In this document: positions 30,601-43,142 of the stretch, piece by piece
Numbering within the stretch: the first letter of the stretch is position 1
How the letters are laid out: every line of letters starts with the position of its first letter
NCBI GenBank assembly: GCA_964035575.1
Contig: OZ037869.1
Coordinates: 992,001 to 1,056,000, forward strand
Length of the DNA: 64,000 bases
Direction of reading: 5' to 3'
Source of the DNA: Rhynchopus sp. YZ270_cl-10
Taxonomy: Eukaryota; Euglenozoa; Diplonemea; Diplonemida; Diplonemidae
Made by a program: the position numbers and the translations under genes
The notes under the pieces: generated by a model
The model's database searches: none
Seen by the model: only the letters and a program-made list of their open reading frames with translations
What the model was told of the DNA's origin: nothing

Positions 30601-33600
30601 ATCTCCCACTGCCAGGCTGTCGTCCTGCTGTGAGGTCATAAAGACCGCAAGATTTGTCTGTTTTTGTCTGTTTCCTTCCTTCCTCTTTCCTGTGCACATG
30701 ATGAAACACACCCTTGGTCCGTGTTTAAGAGTGCCTGTGCACGATGCTGCCAACAGAGGGCGCTGAAGCACAGCTGTTTTGTTTTCCATTTCTTCACAAC
30801 CACACAACCACCCTCGCTGTCGTTGCGCCTTGTGTTCCTTACATTGCAACGTGAAACCAGGTGGGAGAAAGTGAGACACAAGTTTCCAAGAACCCACAAA
30901 GCCAAACAACCTATCAACCGCCACCACCACCACAGGGCCAGTGTGTGTCCCCGCTTATCCCGGCTGAGTTCTCCGAGGGTGAGGTGGATGACATCCAGCC
31001 TGCAGTCAAGAGCCTGCGCACAGAGCTCCGTGAGGTGTACCTCGACGGATACGCACAGGAGAAGGTATGTCGTTCTTCGTTTTGTTAATGGGCTTAGGTT
31101 CATCTGACCAAAATGTATTCGGCCACGATCAGTCGCTACGTTACCAACTTTTCTTACGCATTGTTCGAAGCGCCCCTCATGCACCGCAACACTCACAACC
31201 CCCACAGATGCCCGCCACTCCCATCAACCCTGACGTGTACAACAAGCAGCTTCGTGATGCGTACAAGAAGGTATGCACATAATTCTTTCTTCGCACTGCA
31301 CACACACACCACACTGTACAGGGATGGCTGGCAGGGTGTCCGTTTGACATCGACACCCTGGGCGCTGTTGTGAGCCCGACCAGAGAGTCGCGTGGTGCAA
31401 GCCAGGCGCAGTCCGACCGGGAGGCAAGCAACCACGAGCTGCTGGACCGCATCCGCGACCTTGAGGACGCGAACAGAGACATCGCCATCGAGCGCGACCA
31501 GGCGGAGGACACGCTGGCGAAGGCCCTTGCAGACCTTGAGCGTCTCGGACGCCAGATCGCTGGCCTCGACGAGAAGAACACACGTCTCGAGAACAAGCTT
31601 GCGGAGACAGAGCTTGACCGCGATGGCGCAAAGGCTGCTCTCAACGACCTTGGTGGACAGGACGTCCCGCGTACCGACGCCATCAGAGTATGTCCTTTGT
31701 ATATTTTCAACATCTTTTCAGTTTTTCAAAACGAGTACTAACCCAGCCTCCTTTCGAGCCTTAAAACACCACCCAACTACTAAGGCTCTTTTTCATCTGC
31801 AATCCGAGGTCAGATTTTTACCACCAATATTGATACTTTGATGATCACCGCACACAAACACACCACCAACAACCAACAGGGCGAGCGCGAACCCTCTACA
31901 CCACCCCCCGCACGCTCTCCGTCTGAGAAGGCTGCGCTGACCCCTAAGCAGCACCACCACACGACACCCCGTGCAAACGAGGACGTCGAGGGAAGCCTGC
32001 AGACGATGCGTCCGTTCCACCCGAACCGTGTCTGCATTGGGGGAACGCTGATCCGTGCACTGCCGCCGATCAACGAGCTGAGCGACGAGGAGGCAGCACG
32101 CCTGAAGGACATGGAGGATGTGTACGCCTACACCCCGGGCAAGGACGACGACGAGGGCGACCTGAACCTCCCCCGTCTCTACGACATGACCCCTGAGGAC
32201 GCTGACTTCATCCGCCACCTGATGTCGGGACCTGCCACACCCCCGCCAAAGTCGCCCAGCGCTGCCGTTGCCGTGACGGAGCTCCTCCAGGAGGAAGGCA
32301 CCAACCTGCCCCAGGAGGTGCGTGAAGAGCTGGAGCGCTTCCAGGTCGGTGAGGACAACTACGAGCAGAGACAGCACACCCCCGAGAACGTGCGTAACAC
32401 CGTTGAGGAGCTTGACGAGGCGCTCCCGGAAGACGTGCGTGAGGAGCTGCTCGAGGCAGTGAAGCAGGCGGACGACCCGACGGTGCTCGCACTCACGGAG
32501 ATCTTCGAGGGTGCCATCGCGAACGACGACGTGCCGCGTGACGTGCGCAAGGAGCTGGACGAGCTGCTCATCACCAAGGACGTGCAGACCCCTGCTGCCT
32601 ACGCAGGAGCACTCCGCACCCAGGCGCACAGGATGGTCGCCAACAAGAAGATCCCCGACGACGTGCGCTCGGACCTGCGCAAGGTTCTTGGTGAGGACGA
32701 GGAGGGCCTCGAGAAGCTGCAGGAGAAGGTGGCGACTGTTGTGAACGACTCCGCCCTGCCGATGCAGACGCGTCTTGCGCTCAACGACGCCGTCTCGCCT
32801 GCACGCACCAACGACGTCCCCGATGCCGTGCGCCAGGTCCTCCGCGACGGTGGCCTCAAGCCCGACACTGAGTACTCCCTGCGCGATGTCATGGACGGCC
32901 ACGACGCACGCGAGGATGAGCTCCGCCGCACCGTCAAGGACAAGAGCTCTGTCCCCAAGACTGAGGACGGATCTGCCCTGGCGTCTGCTGTGCGCAAGGC
33001 TGCACGCAGCCAGGACAACACACCGGAGGAGCACCGTGAGCTTCTGCGTGCGTACAACGCGTACGAGGGCCGCACTGCCGCTGTTGAGGATGCGGCACGT
33101 GGCTGCCTGCACGACACCAAGGTGCCTGAGAAGTCGCGTGAGCGTCTGCGCAACGGCATCCTTGCGTCGGGTGTTGACCGTGACGAGCTTGTTGCCGATG
33201 CCGTGCGCTTCGCCGTCAGCAACGACGACGTGCCTGCCAGCGTGAACAGCAGCCTGCGCACTGGTCTTGCCGAGCACGAGAGCCGCCAGGGAGACCTCTG
33301 CTCTGCCGTGCGCAAGGTGCTTGCCGACGGCACCGTCAACAAGGACCTCTCCGAGGCGCTGCAGTCGTGCGAGGACCGCAGCATGCAGGCCGCCGCTGCG
33401 CTCGTCGCCGAGAGCAACGACAAGTCCGTGACCACTGACCTGGCGAAGGCGCTGAAGTCTCTTGTTGCATCGACCTGCCGCAGGCACTCCAACCTTCGCG
33501 AAACCGCTTATCTGATTGGCGGCAGAGACGACGTGCCGCGTGCGGTGGGCCAGGAGCTGCAGGAGCTGTGCGACGCACACAATGCGGAGGAGGCTGCTGC

Positions 33601-36600
33601 GGTTGAGGTGGCGGCAGAGGTCTTCGACAACAGCAAGCTGAGGACGCAGGACCCTGCCGCTGTCATCTCGACGATGCGCGAGACCCTCCTTGAGTCCAAC
33701 ATGGCTGTTGAGGAGCGCAACGCTGTCAACAACGCTGTCGAGGCGTCCGACGACTCCTTTGCGGTGCTCCGTGACGCTGTGCGCCGCAACGTCCTGAACT
33801 CGTCTGTGCCGTCCGAGGCACGCAAGCAGCTCCGTGCCGCTGCTTGCGAATCCGACTCCGCTGCAGACGTGCTGAACGCCAACACCCGCACCGTGCTCAT
33901 CGAGTACGAGGTGTCACCTGCCACACGCTACGCACTCCACACCGCTGCGTACCTCTCCAACAACAAGTACGAGACGCTCTACGACGCGGCCCGTGCAGGC
34001 GCCAAGTCAGGCGACCTCACCGAGTCGCAGCGCAAGGAGCTCAAGGACGCCACCGCAGAGACCAGCGGCAAGCCCCAGGAGATGTACCGTGTTGCCCGCG
34101 CCGCTGCCCACGACAAGGACGTCCCGCAGGAGGTCCGCCGTGTGCTCCTTGAGGCCCTGGGTGAGCAGAGCTCTGCCGACGTCGCAGACAACGCGACGAA
34201 CGCGCTGTTTGAGCAGGAGGTCAGCGCAGAGGGCAAGGAGGCGCTCAAGGAGGCGCTTACAAAGGACGATGCCGCCGCAGTGGTGCTGCAGGAGGCAGTG
34301 AAGGAGATTCTCTCCGGTGGGTATGACCTGTCTGACTCGATGGCGGTGAACCTTGCGGATGCGCTGGGCCCTGTGGAGAAGTCGAACCAGCAGCTTCTGG
34401 AAGTCGTGGAGGACAAGGGTCTTGACACACAGACGCGTGAGGAGATGAGCGGCGCTACCACAGACAACGTGTCGGAGCTGGTCCGCTCTGCCCTGCAGCA
34501 GGCGGGTATCAACGACAAGGGTGATGTTGGCCACAGCGACAAGGAGGCAATTGACAAGCTCACCGACGCCCTCAGCCAGAACCAGCAGGACCGTACCAAC
34601 CTGGAGGAAGTCGTGCGTGAGGCCATCTCCCGTGGCATCCTCCCCCAGGAGGCCAACGAGAAGCTTGCCGAGGCTCTTCGCGAGAAGGAGGTTGAGACGA
34701 ACAACGTCCGCAACGTGACCAAGCGTGAGGCGAAGGACCCTCTTGTGGAGAAGGCTGAGAGCATGCTTGCGAAGGAGGAGCTGCCTGAGTCGCGCCGTCG
34801 TGAGATCCAGGAGGCACTCGATGAGTTCAAGGGACGTGACCAGGTTCTTGAGAACGAGCTGTGCGACCTGACCGAGCACATCGCTGACCCGCTCATCCGC
34901 AAGCGCATGACTGAGTGTGAAGGTGTCCAGGACCTCGACGACCTGCTCTCCAGCAACGACTGCGACGAGGACACCGAGATGCACCTGCACGATGCTCTGC
35001 ACCGCTACAAGGGCAAGCGTGAGATCCTTGACGAGGCGCTTTCCCAGGGCACCCCTGCGCACGCACCGTCGCACATGCCTGCCGTGCAGGAGGCGCTTGA
35101 GAAGCTCCCCCTTGACGCGAAGACACGCACCATCCTGAACAACGCTGTTGGCGCAGACGAAGACGCAGCAGAGGGCCACCACGACCACCACCAGCTCCAC
35201 ACCGACAACCAGTACGAGGCTGGTGCCAACGAGCAGTACGGCGACCACGGTGAGCATGAGGTCAGGGAGGGCACCCCGCAGTCGCGCTCGCAGCTGTACT
35301 CGCACGAGGACTTCAAGCAGCTCGGCTTCGGCAAGAAGGACGGCAGCCCCGAGAGCGCACGCTCGTCGCACAACGCTGCAGCACCCATGAACGATGCCGA
35401 CGCAGAGCGCCTTGACGAGCTGCAGCGCATTGTGGACCTGCTTGGTGGGTACAACGAGGCACGCCGCCTTGCGGAGCAGGCCGACCACCTCAACAAGCTG
35501 GACCACGAGCGTCTGCGCAAGGAGCAGGAGCTTGAGGACCTGCGCCGCCTCATCGAGAAGCAGCAGTACACCACCACCGACTCTGAGCGTCTCGTCTCCG
35601 CCGAGACTGTGCTGTCGCCGAAGGAGCAGGCCCTGCGCAACGCCTACCAGGAGGGCCGTAACGCGAACGTGCGTTCCCCTCTGCCGGTGAACTACCGCCA
35701 GCAGCTGTCTGACGACGACGACGAGAAGGACTTCCGCAACGAGCTCACAGACGCATGGCTGAAGGGACGCCAGGAGGCTGTTGGGTCTGTTGTCCCCCCG
35801 GAGTACGCCTCTGTGGACGGCATGGCCGAGGACGAGTCTGACGTGCGTTCCTCCCTGCGTGAGGCCTTCCTTGACGGGCTTGGCCGTGGTGAGGATGTGC
35901 AGTCGAACAACGCACTCATCCAGGAGGCCACCGACAAGGGCCGCTCGCAGCGCACTTCGGAGCTGCGCCGTGCAGGAGCGTCTGACGCAGACCCGCACAG
36001 CGAGGTGGTGAAGGGCTTCACGCATGGTGTGCGTGGGTCGTCGCCTGCGGATATGGATGCGGTGCTGTCGAGGCAGGGCATCCCTGACAGTGATGTCAAG
36101 AACGCAGGACGTATGTACGGACGTGGAAAGTGGCTGCGCAACGACGTGATGGGTGAGGGTGACGAGGCGTCGGACGACTACGACGAGAACCTGACGCTGC
36201 TGTCGACCGACAAGAGCCGCCTTGCGCAGCTCGTGGCAGAGCTGGAGGAGTGGCACAACGCATGCGACCCCAACATGGTGCGCTCCCTCGGTGTTGCTGT
36301 TGCCTCCCCACACTACGTCAAGGTGCTCCAGCGTGAGATCCGCCTCCAGAAGCAGGACCTCGAGGCCCTCAAGCTGCAGTCCCTCGAAGAGCAGGACGCT
36401 CTCCGCAAGAAGGAGAAGACCCTGAACGACGACCACGAGCGTGCCATGGGCCAGCTCGCGAAGGAGCGTGAGATGGAGGTCGACCGTTTGAAGGACGTCC
36501 TTGCACAGATGGAGACCGACATCACTGCCCGCGGCCACGCCACCAGCAGCCTCCACAACAAGATCGAACGCCTTGCCGAAAAGCTCGGCGAATCCAGCGC

Positions 36601-37261
36601 TGAGAACGAGGCACTCACCCAGGAGCTCATCAAGAAGGCGACCCTCGGAGATGTCACTGAATTGGTCACATACTACAAGGAACGCGAACGCAAATGGAAC
36701 GAGCTGTCGCACCTTAACCGCGAGCTGCAGGCGGAGAACAAGACTCTGATGACTGAGAGCACTGCACTGGCACACAAGCTGCGTGCACTGAGCTTTGTGT
36801 TTGAGAGCCGTCCCACTTTGGTGCGTTCGCTGTACGAGCTGCACAAGCTGCTGAGCCACATCCCACAGACGCTGGGAGGCTTCTCTAAGCACGCCAAGGC
36901 GAGACAGCTGCCGCGTCTGGAGATCCTTGACGAGATCCGTGGTGTGGGCAGCGAGGTTGACACATGCAAGGACGGCACCCGCTGGATCATTGCCAACCTC
37001 TTCACTGCGTACGAGCTGCAGTACCTCGGTACCTCCCCGCAGTTCTTCATCCCCGACGGCCGCCGTCCCACATGGCGCGACATCCAGGTCCCCACCAAGC
37101 AGCGCGAGCTCCTCCTCTCCACCTGGGCAGAGGAGACCGGTGGCGCCCCTGCTGGCCGCACATCCCCCAACAAGAGAGACAACTCCCCCTCCAACGGCGC
37201 GCAACGCCTCCAGCGTGCATGCCGTGAACGCCCCCACGCCGTCGGAAGAAAGCGGGTTTAG
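27676..37261 (+). CDS. Giant WD40, helical-repeat and coiled-coil protein
   Basis: Seven exons: 27676-28008, 28053-29380, 29431-30052, 30936-31064, 31208-31270, 31322-31687 and 31880-37261. All junctions keep frame and give a predicted 2740 residues. A WD40 propeller (about 85-365; VWDFH, LVWVGSSDAFIRVFHG, FSGSSDFTIVKWDG, IRMWDIQ, IRVWNPD) is followed by a coiled coil (370-450). Repeats of about 40 residues with LR-x-AF-x-x-G then P-x-x-(Y/L) come next (470-830), then another coiled coil in exon 6. A long array of 36-40-residue repeats with (V/L)P-x-x-VR-x-x-L then AV (about 1090-2040) follows. The LR-x-AF repeats return (about 2195-2320), then a long coiled coil (2425-2580) and a compact C-terminal domain. 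No enzyme motif is seen. A cytoskeletal or flagellar scaffold is plausible but inferred. An acceptor-like CTCCAG lies eight bases before the ATG. Confidence 0.85.
30053..30935 (+). other. 883-base intron enlarged by repeat block B
   Basis: The donor is GTATGT and the acceptor CACCACAG; flanking exons are in phase 0. Other introns of the gene are 44-192 bases. The excess is a copy of the block B repeat at about 30229-30880. Confidence 0.85.
30229..30880. repeat. Block B repeat, intronic copy
   Basis: It begins GTGCACATGATGAAACACAC and contains the roughly 80-base unit twice (30229-30310 and 30693-30773). The second half contains CTGTCGTTGCGCCTTGTG and ends near the GGTGGGAGAAAGTGAGA motif. 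It is nearly identical to copies at 54856-55566 and 57686-58424. Confidence 0.9.
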
Positions 37262-37515
37262 ATGAAAAAAAAATAATCTAAAATAAGAACGAAGAAAAAA
37301 AAAAAGAAATGGGGGAAAAATATGGGGAGAGAAAAAAAAAAGAGAGAAAAACGCCTGTTTAGGGGGGTTGTCTGATTTTTTTTTGTTCTCGCATTTTGAT
37401 TGTTGAGCTTTTTTGATTTTCCACAGCGGTGGTTGCTTTTTTTTTTTTCTCTTTTTTTTTTTTGTATTTTCCTAAGATGGAATGGGTCTGTAAGGCTTGT
37501 TCGATCTTCTTTTTT

Positions 37516-37547
37516 GATGACTAAATCCAGTGAGGCTGACGTTCATC
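37516..37547 (+). repeat. Dispersed hairpin motif, copy 8
   Basis: The outer GATGA/TCATC arms pair; the inner stem is weak. It is followed by TTACAAACTTTTCTTAT. Confidence 0.5.
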
Positions 37548-38064
37548 TTACAAACTTTTCTTATAATGCAAAGCAAAAAAAAATGGAGGGGGTGGGGAAG
37601 GAGCGGAATACGAGCAGCGATTTCTCTCTGACTAATAAGTTGAAAAACAAAAACAAAATAAAAAAAAAACAAAATGGACTGCACCAAAAGTTCCACCTGA
37701 AAAAGAGAGGGGAGAGAAACCAAAACACCCATAACAGCAAAAGAATGAATAAAACCATTCAGTTTTTTTTTTCTTCTCTTCCTCTCTCTTTCGGTGCAAA
37801 AAATAATAATGTCGAAATATCTTTCCTAAAAAAAAAAAGTAAAACAAAAAAAAAATTTCAGCATATCAGAAAATCTACAATACACAGATCTCCCAAGAAG
37901 CAAATTGCGAACAAAAGCAACTTTCTCCTTGAAGGTAAATAATGTGTCATGCAAACCTCCCCCCCCCCCCCTTTTGTCGCTCATATCCTTTACAATTTTT
38001 TTTCTTTTCTCTTTTTTTTGAAGATACCTGAGCGTGGCCATCTTTCCAACATTTGGGGCAAAGT

Positions 38065-38098
38065 TAGATGGCAAATCACGAGAGGATTAAGACCATCT
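38065..38098 (+). repeat. Dispersed hairpin motif, copy 9
   Basis: AGATGG/CCATCT and inner AATC/GATT pair. Both arms differ together from the consensus. It is followed by TACAAACGTTTTTTTTT. Confidence 0.6.
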
Positions 38099-39691
38099 TA
38101 CAAACGTTTTTTTTTTTCTGAACCTTTTCTTATCCCTGAGTGCAGTTGATGCTTAAGGGAACAAAGAAAAAAAGGGGGGTACAAAACCCCATGGGAGGGG
38201 AAGGTTCATTTTTATTTAAAAAAATTTTGTAACGTCGTTCGTTCACTCTTCCCTCAAGAATAATGCATGCTGTGTACGTTTCGTGCGCTTTGTCATTTCT
38301 TGCAAAAAAAATAATGCCATCAGGCAACATTGAGTATAAAACCCTCCTCAGTAGGCGATTAGGCTCACAACAAAAAATATCCCTCCTGTTTTTTTTTTTT
38401 CTCTTCACATTTATTTTTTTTCTCTGAAAAAAAATTTCTATAAAAAAAAAAACAACGTTTTGCGAGAAAAAAATTGGCGTTATGGGTGGGAGGTGGGGCC
38501 CATGACTCCTTCTGATTTATGTGTCTCTTTGAGGCTCAAGGCATCTTTCAATTTTTTTTTTATTATTTTCCACGAAGATTTGATTGGATTGTCTAAGTCA
38601 ATCAATGATTTAGGAAAGCCGTTAAAAAAAGCTCGTTCAGAATTACTTTTCTGTGACCAAAGAGGAAAAACACTGTCATAAGAGAAGCTCGGTCGAATCA
38701 ACACACTACAAAACACAAGGTTAAAAAAAAAAAAAGAAATAGGTTACAAAACAGTAAAATAACTGTTTTTTTTCTTTCTGCAAAACACTGCACGCACCAC
38801 CTATTTTTATTCTGTTCTCTTCCTTTCAGAGGTATGGGATTTTTTTTTCTCTCTGTTTTTGTTTCACGCAAAAGCTTCTTCACGTTATTTGTTTCTTCAT
38901 CAACAAATAAATGTGAAAAGCTGGCAAACACACCACCACCCCCTCGCCAAAAAATTCCCCTCCCCTTTCCTCCTCTTAAAATTGCCAATGAGACTTGCTT
39001 TGTTCCTAATCGAAAAATAGGTAGGGATCATTGAATACCTAAAGGAGAGGAAAAACAAAACAAAAACAAAACAAAAAAAAACGACACACACCCAAAATAT
39101 AGTGCATGCCCTCATCTACTCGATGTTTGTCACACTATATGCTTTAAAAAAAAAAAAAATAAGTGGAGTTCATCCTCGGGTGTCTACACTAATACAGCCA
39201 AGTTTTCAAAAAAAAAAAATGTCAGACCAGAGCTTTCTATGTCTCATGCTCTGCCACACCCTGAGGAGGAATATGAGGTTGTGCTGTTCTGTAAAGTATC
39301 TTAGCCTTCAAAAAAAGGGCGATATTGTGTTCACGTCACCATTTGAACATTGCGATGTGTTCCGGCACAAAAAAAAAAAAAAAAAAAAAACAAGCAATCA
39401 AAAAGGAGAAAATCTGAGTCATTTTTTCTGGAATTAAATTCTTGCAATAACATGCTCTTTTATTTTGTTGTTTGATTTGCTTTGCAAGTGTATTTGTATC
39501 ACACTTTATTTTCTCCCCACACACACACACATACCCCTCCGACATTTTTAGTTAATCCCACACCCCTTCGGGTCGGTGTTCGCGATTTTCTTGAAAATGC
39601 CCCATAATTTTTTTCATTTTGATTTTTCACCTCCCATATCCCACACGCAACGAAATTTGCTCGCATGTTCACGACCGGGCATGTCCTTTTT

Positions 39692-39721
39692 GAGGTGATT
39701 AAGTGAGGCTTGGTCTTATCT
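39692..39721 (+). repeat. Dispersed hairpin motif, copy 10
   Basis: AGGTGATTAAG pairs with CTTGGTCTTATCTT using several G-T pairs. The loop is short. Confidence 0.5.
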
Positions 39722-41299
39722 TATTACCCTTCCCATTTTCTTTTTTTTGAACCTGAAAGATGTGTGGACTCCGTGTAGTTCATTGATGTCATCTTTTGCG
39801 TTTTTTTCTTCTTTTTTTTTGATTTGGGGGAAAGTTTAGGGCAGTGTTTGTATCTTTCTTCACGCAGGAATATTGTACATCTTTCTTTCGAAAAAGATGG
39901 TGTTATTCCCCGTGACGTTCAGTTTTCCGTTTTTTTATTTTATACTATTATTTTCACAAAAAGTAAAAATAAAAGGATCTTCAGCGATCACTTCACTTAG
40001 TTCTGTGTGTTTGCTTCTTTTTTTTTCTTTTCTTTTCTTTTTCACGTAGTGTTATGCGCGGTACTTTTCTTTGGCTCACGCAAAAAAACGCATTTTGGAG
40101 AGAGAGAAAAAAAACTATTTCGAGATTTTTTTTTTTATAGGGTTTTCTCTCGTTGGTGGCCAACTCCCCAAATAACTCATTCTGGGTGGGTGCTGGTTGG
40201 TTGTCAACGAAATAAACGCATTTTTTTGAGGATTTTGAAGTTTGAGGGATCGGGGAAAAACACAAAAAAAATACAAAAAACAAACAAAAAAAAAAAGACA
40301 ATTAAAAAAAAAAAAACAAACAAACAAAACAAACAAACGTTACAATAAGAAGGGTTTGGGGTTGGAGTAAAAAAAAAACAAACAAACAAAAAAAAAAACA
40401 AAAAAAAAAAAAAAAAAAAATGGATAACAACGTGGTTGCAATGAAGAGGAAATGAGTATTGAACGGAAAGAAGGTGGTTCAAGTGGACCGTATTCGTGAT
40501 TATTATTATTTGAAGAAAAATTCCTTTGCGATTTCCCTTTCTTTCACTTATCTCTCTCTTTTTTTTTTTTTTGCTAAATACATCGTCAGGGGATGTATTC
40601 AGGAAAAGCTAAAGAAAGATACCGAAGGTTAGGACTTTCTGCCTAGATAACCACTTCTTCTTCTATCTGGAAAAAAAAAAAAATAATCTCTTTTTCTTCT
40701 CTTGCATATAGTGAGGGGTTTTTTGCTGCTTTTCTTTCTTTTTGCCGATTTGATTTTTTTTTGATTTGATTTTCTGTTTGCTTTCTTTTTTGACGTGAAA
40801 CGTTTTTTTTTTATATATTTTTTGCTTTTTTCGAGTTCCTCTTTATTGTTTTCCTTTTTTATATTTCTTCAAGCCTTTCTCATGTTTTATTGCTTTTTTC
40901 TTCTTCTTGAGGTGTACAGAGATTGGGTACCCCTTATAAAGGAAATAAAAAAAACAACGTGTACATGAGATAGTGTCTATCACAAAACTTTTAAGATTTC
41001 AAAAACACATTGTACAAGACCATTCGTGGAACATCTGTGTTGGCCAAATATTCAAAAGAAAAAGAAGAAAAAAAGTACACCACTTCCACAAGGGAAGTGG
41101 TGGTTTTTAAATAAAAGCAATGAAGGGGGGTTTTTTTAAAATGGTGACAACAGCAACAAAAAAATAATGCCAAAAAAAAGTGGGGAAAAATACGCAAAAC
41201 GCATCCCCCCTTTTTTTTCTCTCTTTTTCGATACAATATGATTCGAAGATTTTAACACAAAAACAGAGTTAAGCCGCACACACACACACACATAATACA

Positions 41300-41976
41300 A
41301 TGTTTTCGAAGGTGATTTTGCTTGTTGCACTGTTGTGTGTCTTGACTGTGTCCTACGTCAGGGCGCAAGACGAGGACTATGGCATGGAGGACGAAGGTGA
41401 CAACCGCGCTGAGGCAGTGAAGGAGTTCACTGCTATGTTTGAAAAGTACGATGCCAACAAAGACGTATGTAAACGCGGGTTTCAAATCTAGAAAAATATG
41501 AACTGTGTGGGGTGGCTGAAGGGGAGGTGATTCGCACTTCTTGCGTGCTTTTTTTTGCACCCACCCCATTCAGCCACACCAAAATACAATTTTTTTTTTG
41601 CCCCTCATATCACATCAAACTTTACTACCACAATCAAAACCCCCCTTCATAACACCCTACACAAAGTACGCTATTTTGAAAAAAAAGGCGCAAAATTTCT
41701 CCCAAAAAAAAAATCAACTTTTGTAGTATAGCTGCTCAAGAATGTCTCTCTCTCTCTCTCATATTACACTCCCTTACACTCCCTTCCACTCAACAGGACA
41801 AGCTGGATTCCCAGGAGCTGAGGACGTGGATCCAGGAGGAGGAGGGCGACGCTGAGTACGGTGGAGGTGGCCACATCGAGGCCAGCATCAAGGAGCTTCT
41901 TGAGGAGGCCGACACCAACAAGGACGATGCCATCGACATGCCCGAGCTTCTCGCGCTTTCCGGGTTCGCGCAGTAA
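41300..41976 (+). CDS. Secreted two-EF-hand calcium-binding protein
   Basis: Exons 41300-41464 and 41797-41976 give 114 residues. A signal peptide (MFSKVILLVALLCVLTVSYVRA) is followed by an acidic stretch. EF-hand loop 1, DANKDDKLDSQE, is formed across the splice junction; loop 2 is DTNKDDAIDMPE. Both have the expected acidic residues at positions 1, 3, 5, 9 and 12. It is about the size of small reticulocalbin- or calmodulin-like secretory-pathway proteins. The 332-base intron (GTATGT...AACAG) contains a short MITE. It is a neighbour of another small secreted EF-hand protein. Confidence 0.88.
41507..41580. mobile_element. Short MITE in an intron, GGTGTGGCTGAA ends
   Basis: The left GGGGTGGCTGAAGGGG and the right end, whose complement reads GGTGTGGCTGAATGGGG, are inverted. 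The interior has GATTCGCACTTC, the complement of the GTGCGAATC found in the element at 16281-16381. No clear target duplication. Confidence 0.5.
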
Positions 41977-42218
41977 GCGTCCTAGGGTTTACAACGTTCT
42001 AAGAAAAAATAATATAAAACTCTTTTCGGGGTGGGGACAAGATTGGATGTTCCAAACCACTCTGATCTTGTATGCGTTTCCCTATTACTCTTTTTTTTTT
42101 TTGCCCCTAGCGGTATATAGAGAAAACCCCCCTTCCTTTTCCCCACTCAATTGAATAATCTCACACACCTCACCTCTCATTACCCATCAGCAGAGTTACA
42201 TTTTTATTTACACACAAA

Positions 42219-42560
42219 ATGATGCGTGCAGTAGCATTCGCACTATTGGTGGTGTCTGTGAAGGGTGTATTTGAAGACTATTCTACGAACCTTGAGCACG
42301 CACACTCTGCCATGATTAGGCACGACACAAACGCAGATGGACACCTCTCCATGGCCGAGCTAACGAAGATGATGGACATCATCCACACCCATGCCTACCT
42401 CAAGGTCACCGTGAAGCTGCCACAAACAGAGTCAGAAGCCTCAGCGTTGATGCGCTCTCTAGACACAAACGGGGATGGTCTCTTGTCATCTAACGAATTT
42501 TCCCGTTGGAGTGGTCTAAAGTACGGTGAAGACGCACACTTTGCGCACATCTTCTTGTGA
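42219..42560 (+). CDS. Secreted two-EF-hand protein
   Basis: 113 residues in one exon. It starts with a short hydrophobic leader (MMRAVAFALLVVSVKG). Two canonical loops, DTNADGHLSMAE and DTNGDGLLSSNE, are separated by a 35-residue helical linker. There is no ER-retention signal; the end is AHFAHIFL. A CCCATCAG acceptor-like site lies 29 bases upstream of the ATG. It is probably a lumenal or extracellular calcium binder, a likely distant paralogue of the gene just upstream, although sequence similarity is limited to the EF-hands. Confidence 0.85.
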   Translation: MMRAVAFALLVVSVKGVFEDYSTNLEHAHSAMIRHDTNADGHLSMAELTKMMDIIHTHAYLKVTVKLPQTESEASALMRSLDTNGDGLLSSNEFSRWSGLKYGEDAHFAHIFL

Positions 42561-43027
42561 ATAACAGGTCAGATGTTCCACCCCATGTCCCAAGTTTTTT
42601 AAAACGCCTTTGATTCGTACACATTGTTCGCTACGGAAGAGATATTTTCTTTCCAGTTTATTTTGGAGACACATACGGTTTGGCAGCTATTGTGTTGCTT
42701 CAGTTCAAATGTGCTAAATAATAATAAAAAAAAATTGTTCCGTTTTTGGAGCGAAGTGATTGCCGAGACAACAACAAAAAAACAATAGTTTCGTGCAGAG
42801 AAGCTGTTTAATAGTTAATACAAAGTATGACGAAATGCTAAGAAACGTCCTACGGGGCATCCGTATTCCTACTGATGCACCCGCCGGTATTGTTAGAAAG
42901 CTTTTCCCTGTGTTATTTATGAATTTGTGAGTGCATCTCACTCGTACAGGGGATGACTGCACCCCCCCTCACCTGGTTCCCTTAGGGACGGGGGGCTCCA
43001 TCCTATGGAAAAAAAAACGTCATGATA

Positions 43028-43142
43028 TATGGGAGCGTCCACGAAAGACCTCCCTAAAGCTAACACCCATGATTATTGGTATTTCAATGCCAATAAGCAC
43101 GGATGTTAGCTTTAGGGGGGGTCTTTCGTGGACGCTCCCATA
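43028..43142. mobile_element. TA-flanked MITE with ~41-base inverted ends
   Basis: The arms start TATGGGAGCGTCCACGAAAG and match at about 39 of 41 positions, leaving a spacer of roughly 33 bases. TA borders both ends (43026-43027 and 43143-43144). The near identity of the arms suggests recent insertion or selection for the hairpin. Confidence 0.75.

Larger units (their letters stand above)
37262..41299. other. 4 kb A/T-tract-rich intergenic region
   Basis: No credible gene is seen. It consists of homopolymer A and T runs, a CA run before the next gene, three dispersed hairpins (37516-37547, 38065-38098 and 39692-39721), and a block of about 50 bases near 39168-39218 (GAGTTCATCCTCGGGTGTCT... 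CCAAGTTTTCAAAAA) repeated at 44400-44450. Confidence 0.65.

Noticed and set aside
34007-37237. 1076-codon minus-strand ORF, and 405-595-codon minus ORFs at 27950-33580
   Set aside because: They are shadows of the GC3-rich giant gene. The plus-strand translation has clear WD40 and repeat structure and correct splice junctions; the minus translations do not.
37400-41236. Several ORFs of 60-180 codons in A/T tracts
   Set aside because: Lys/Asn/Phe-rich translations of homopolymers, with no GC3 bias and no motif.
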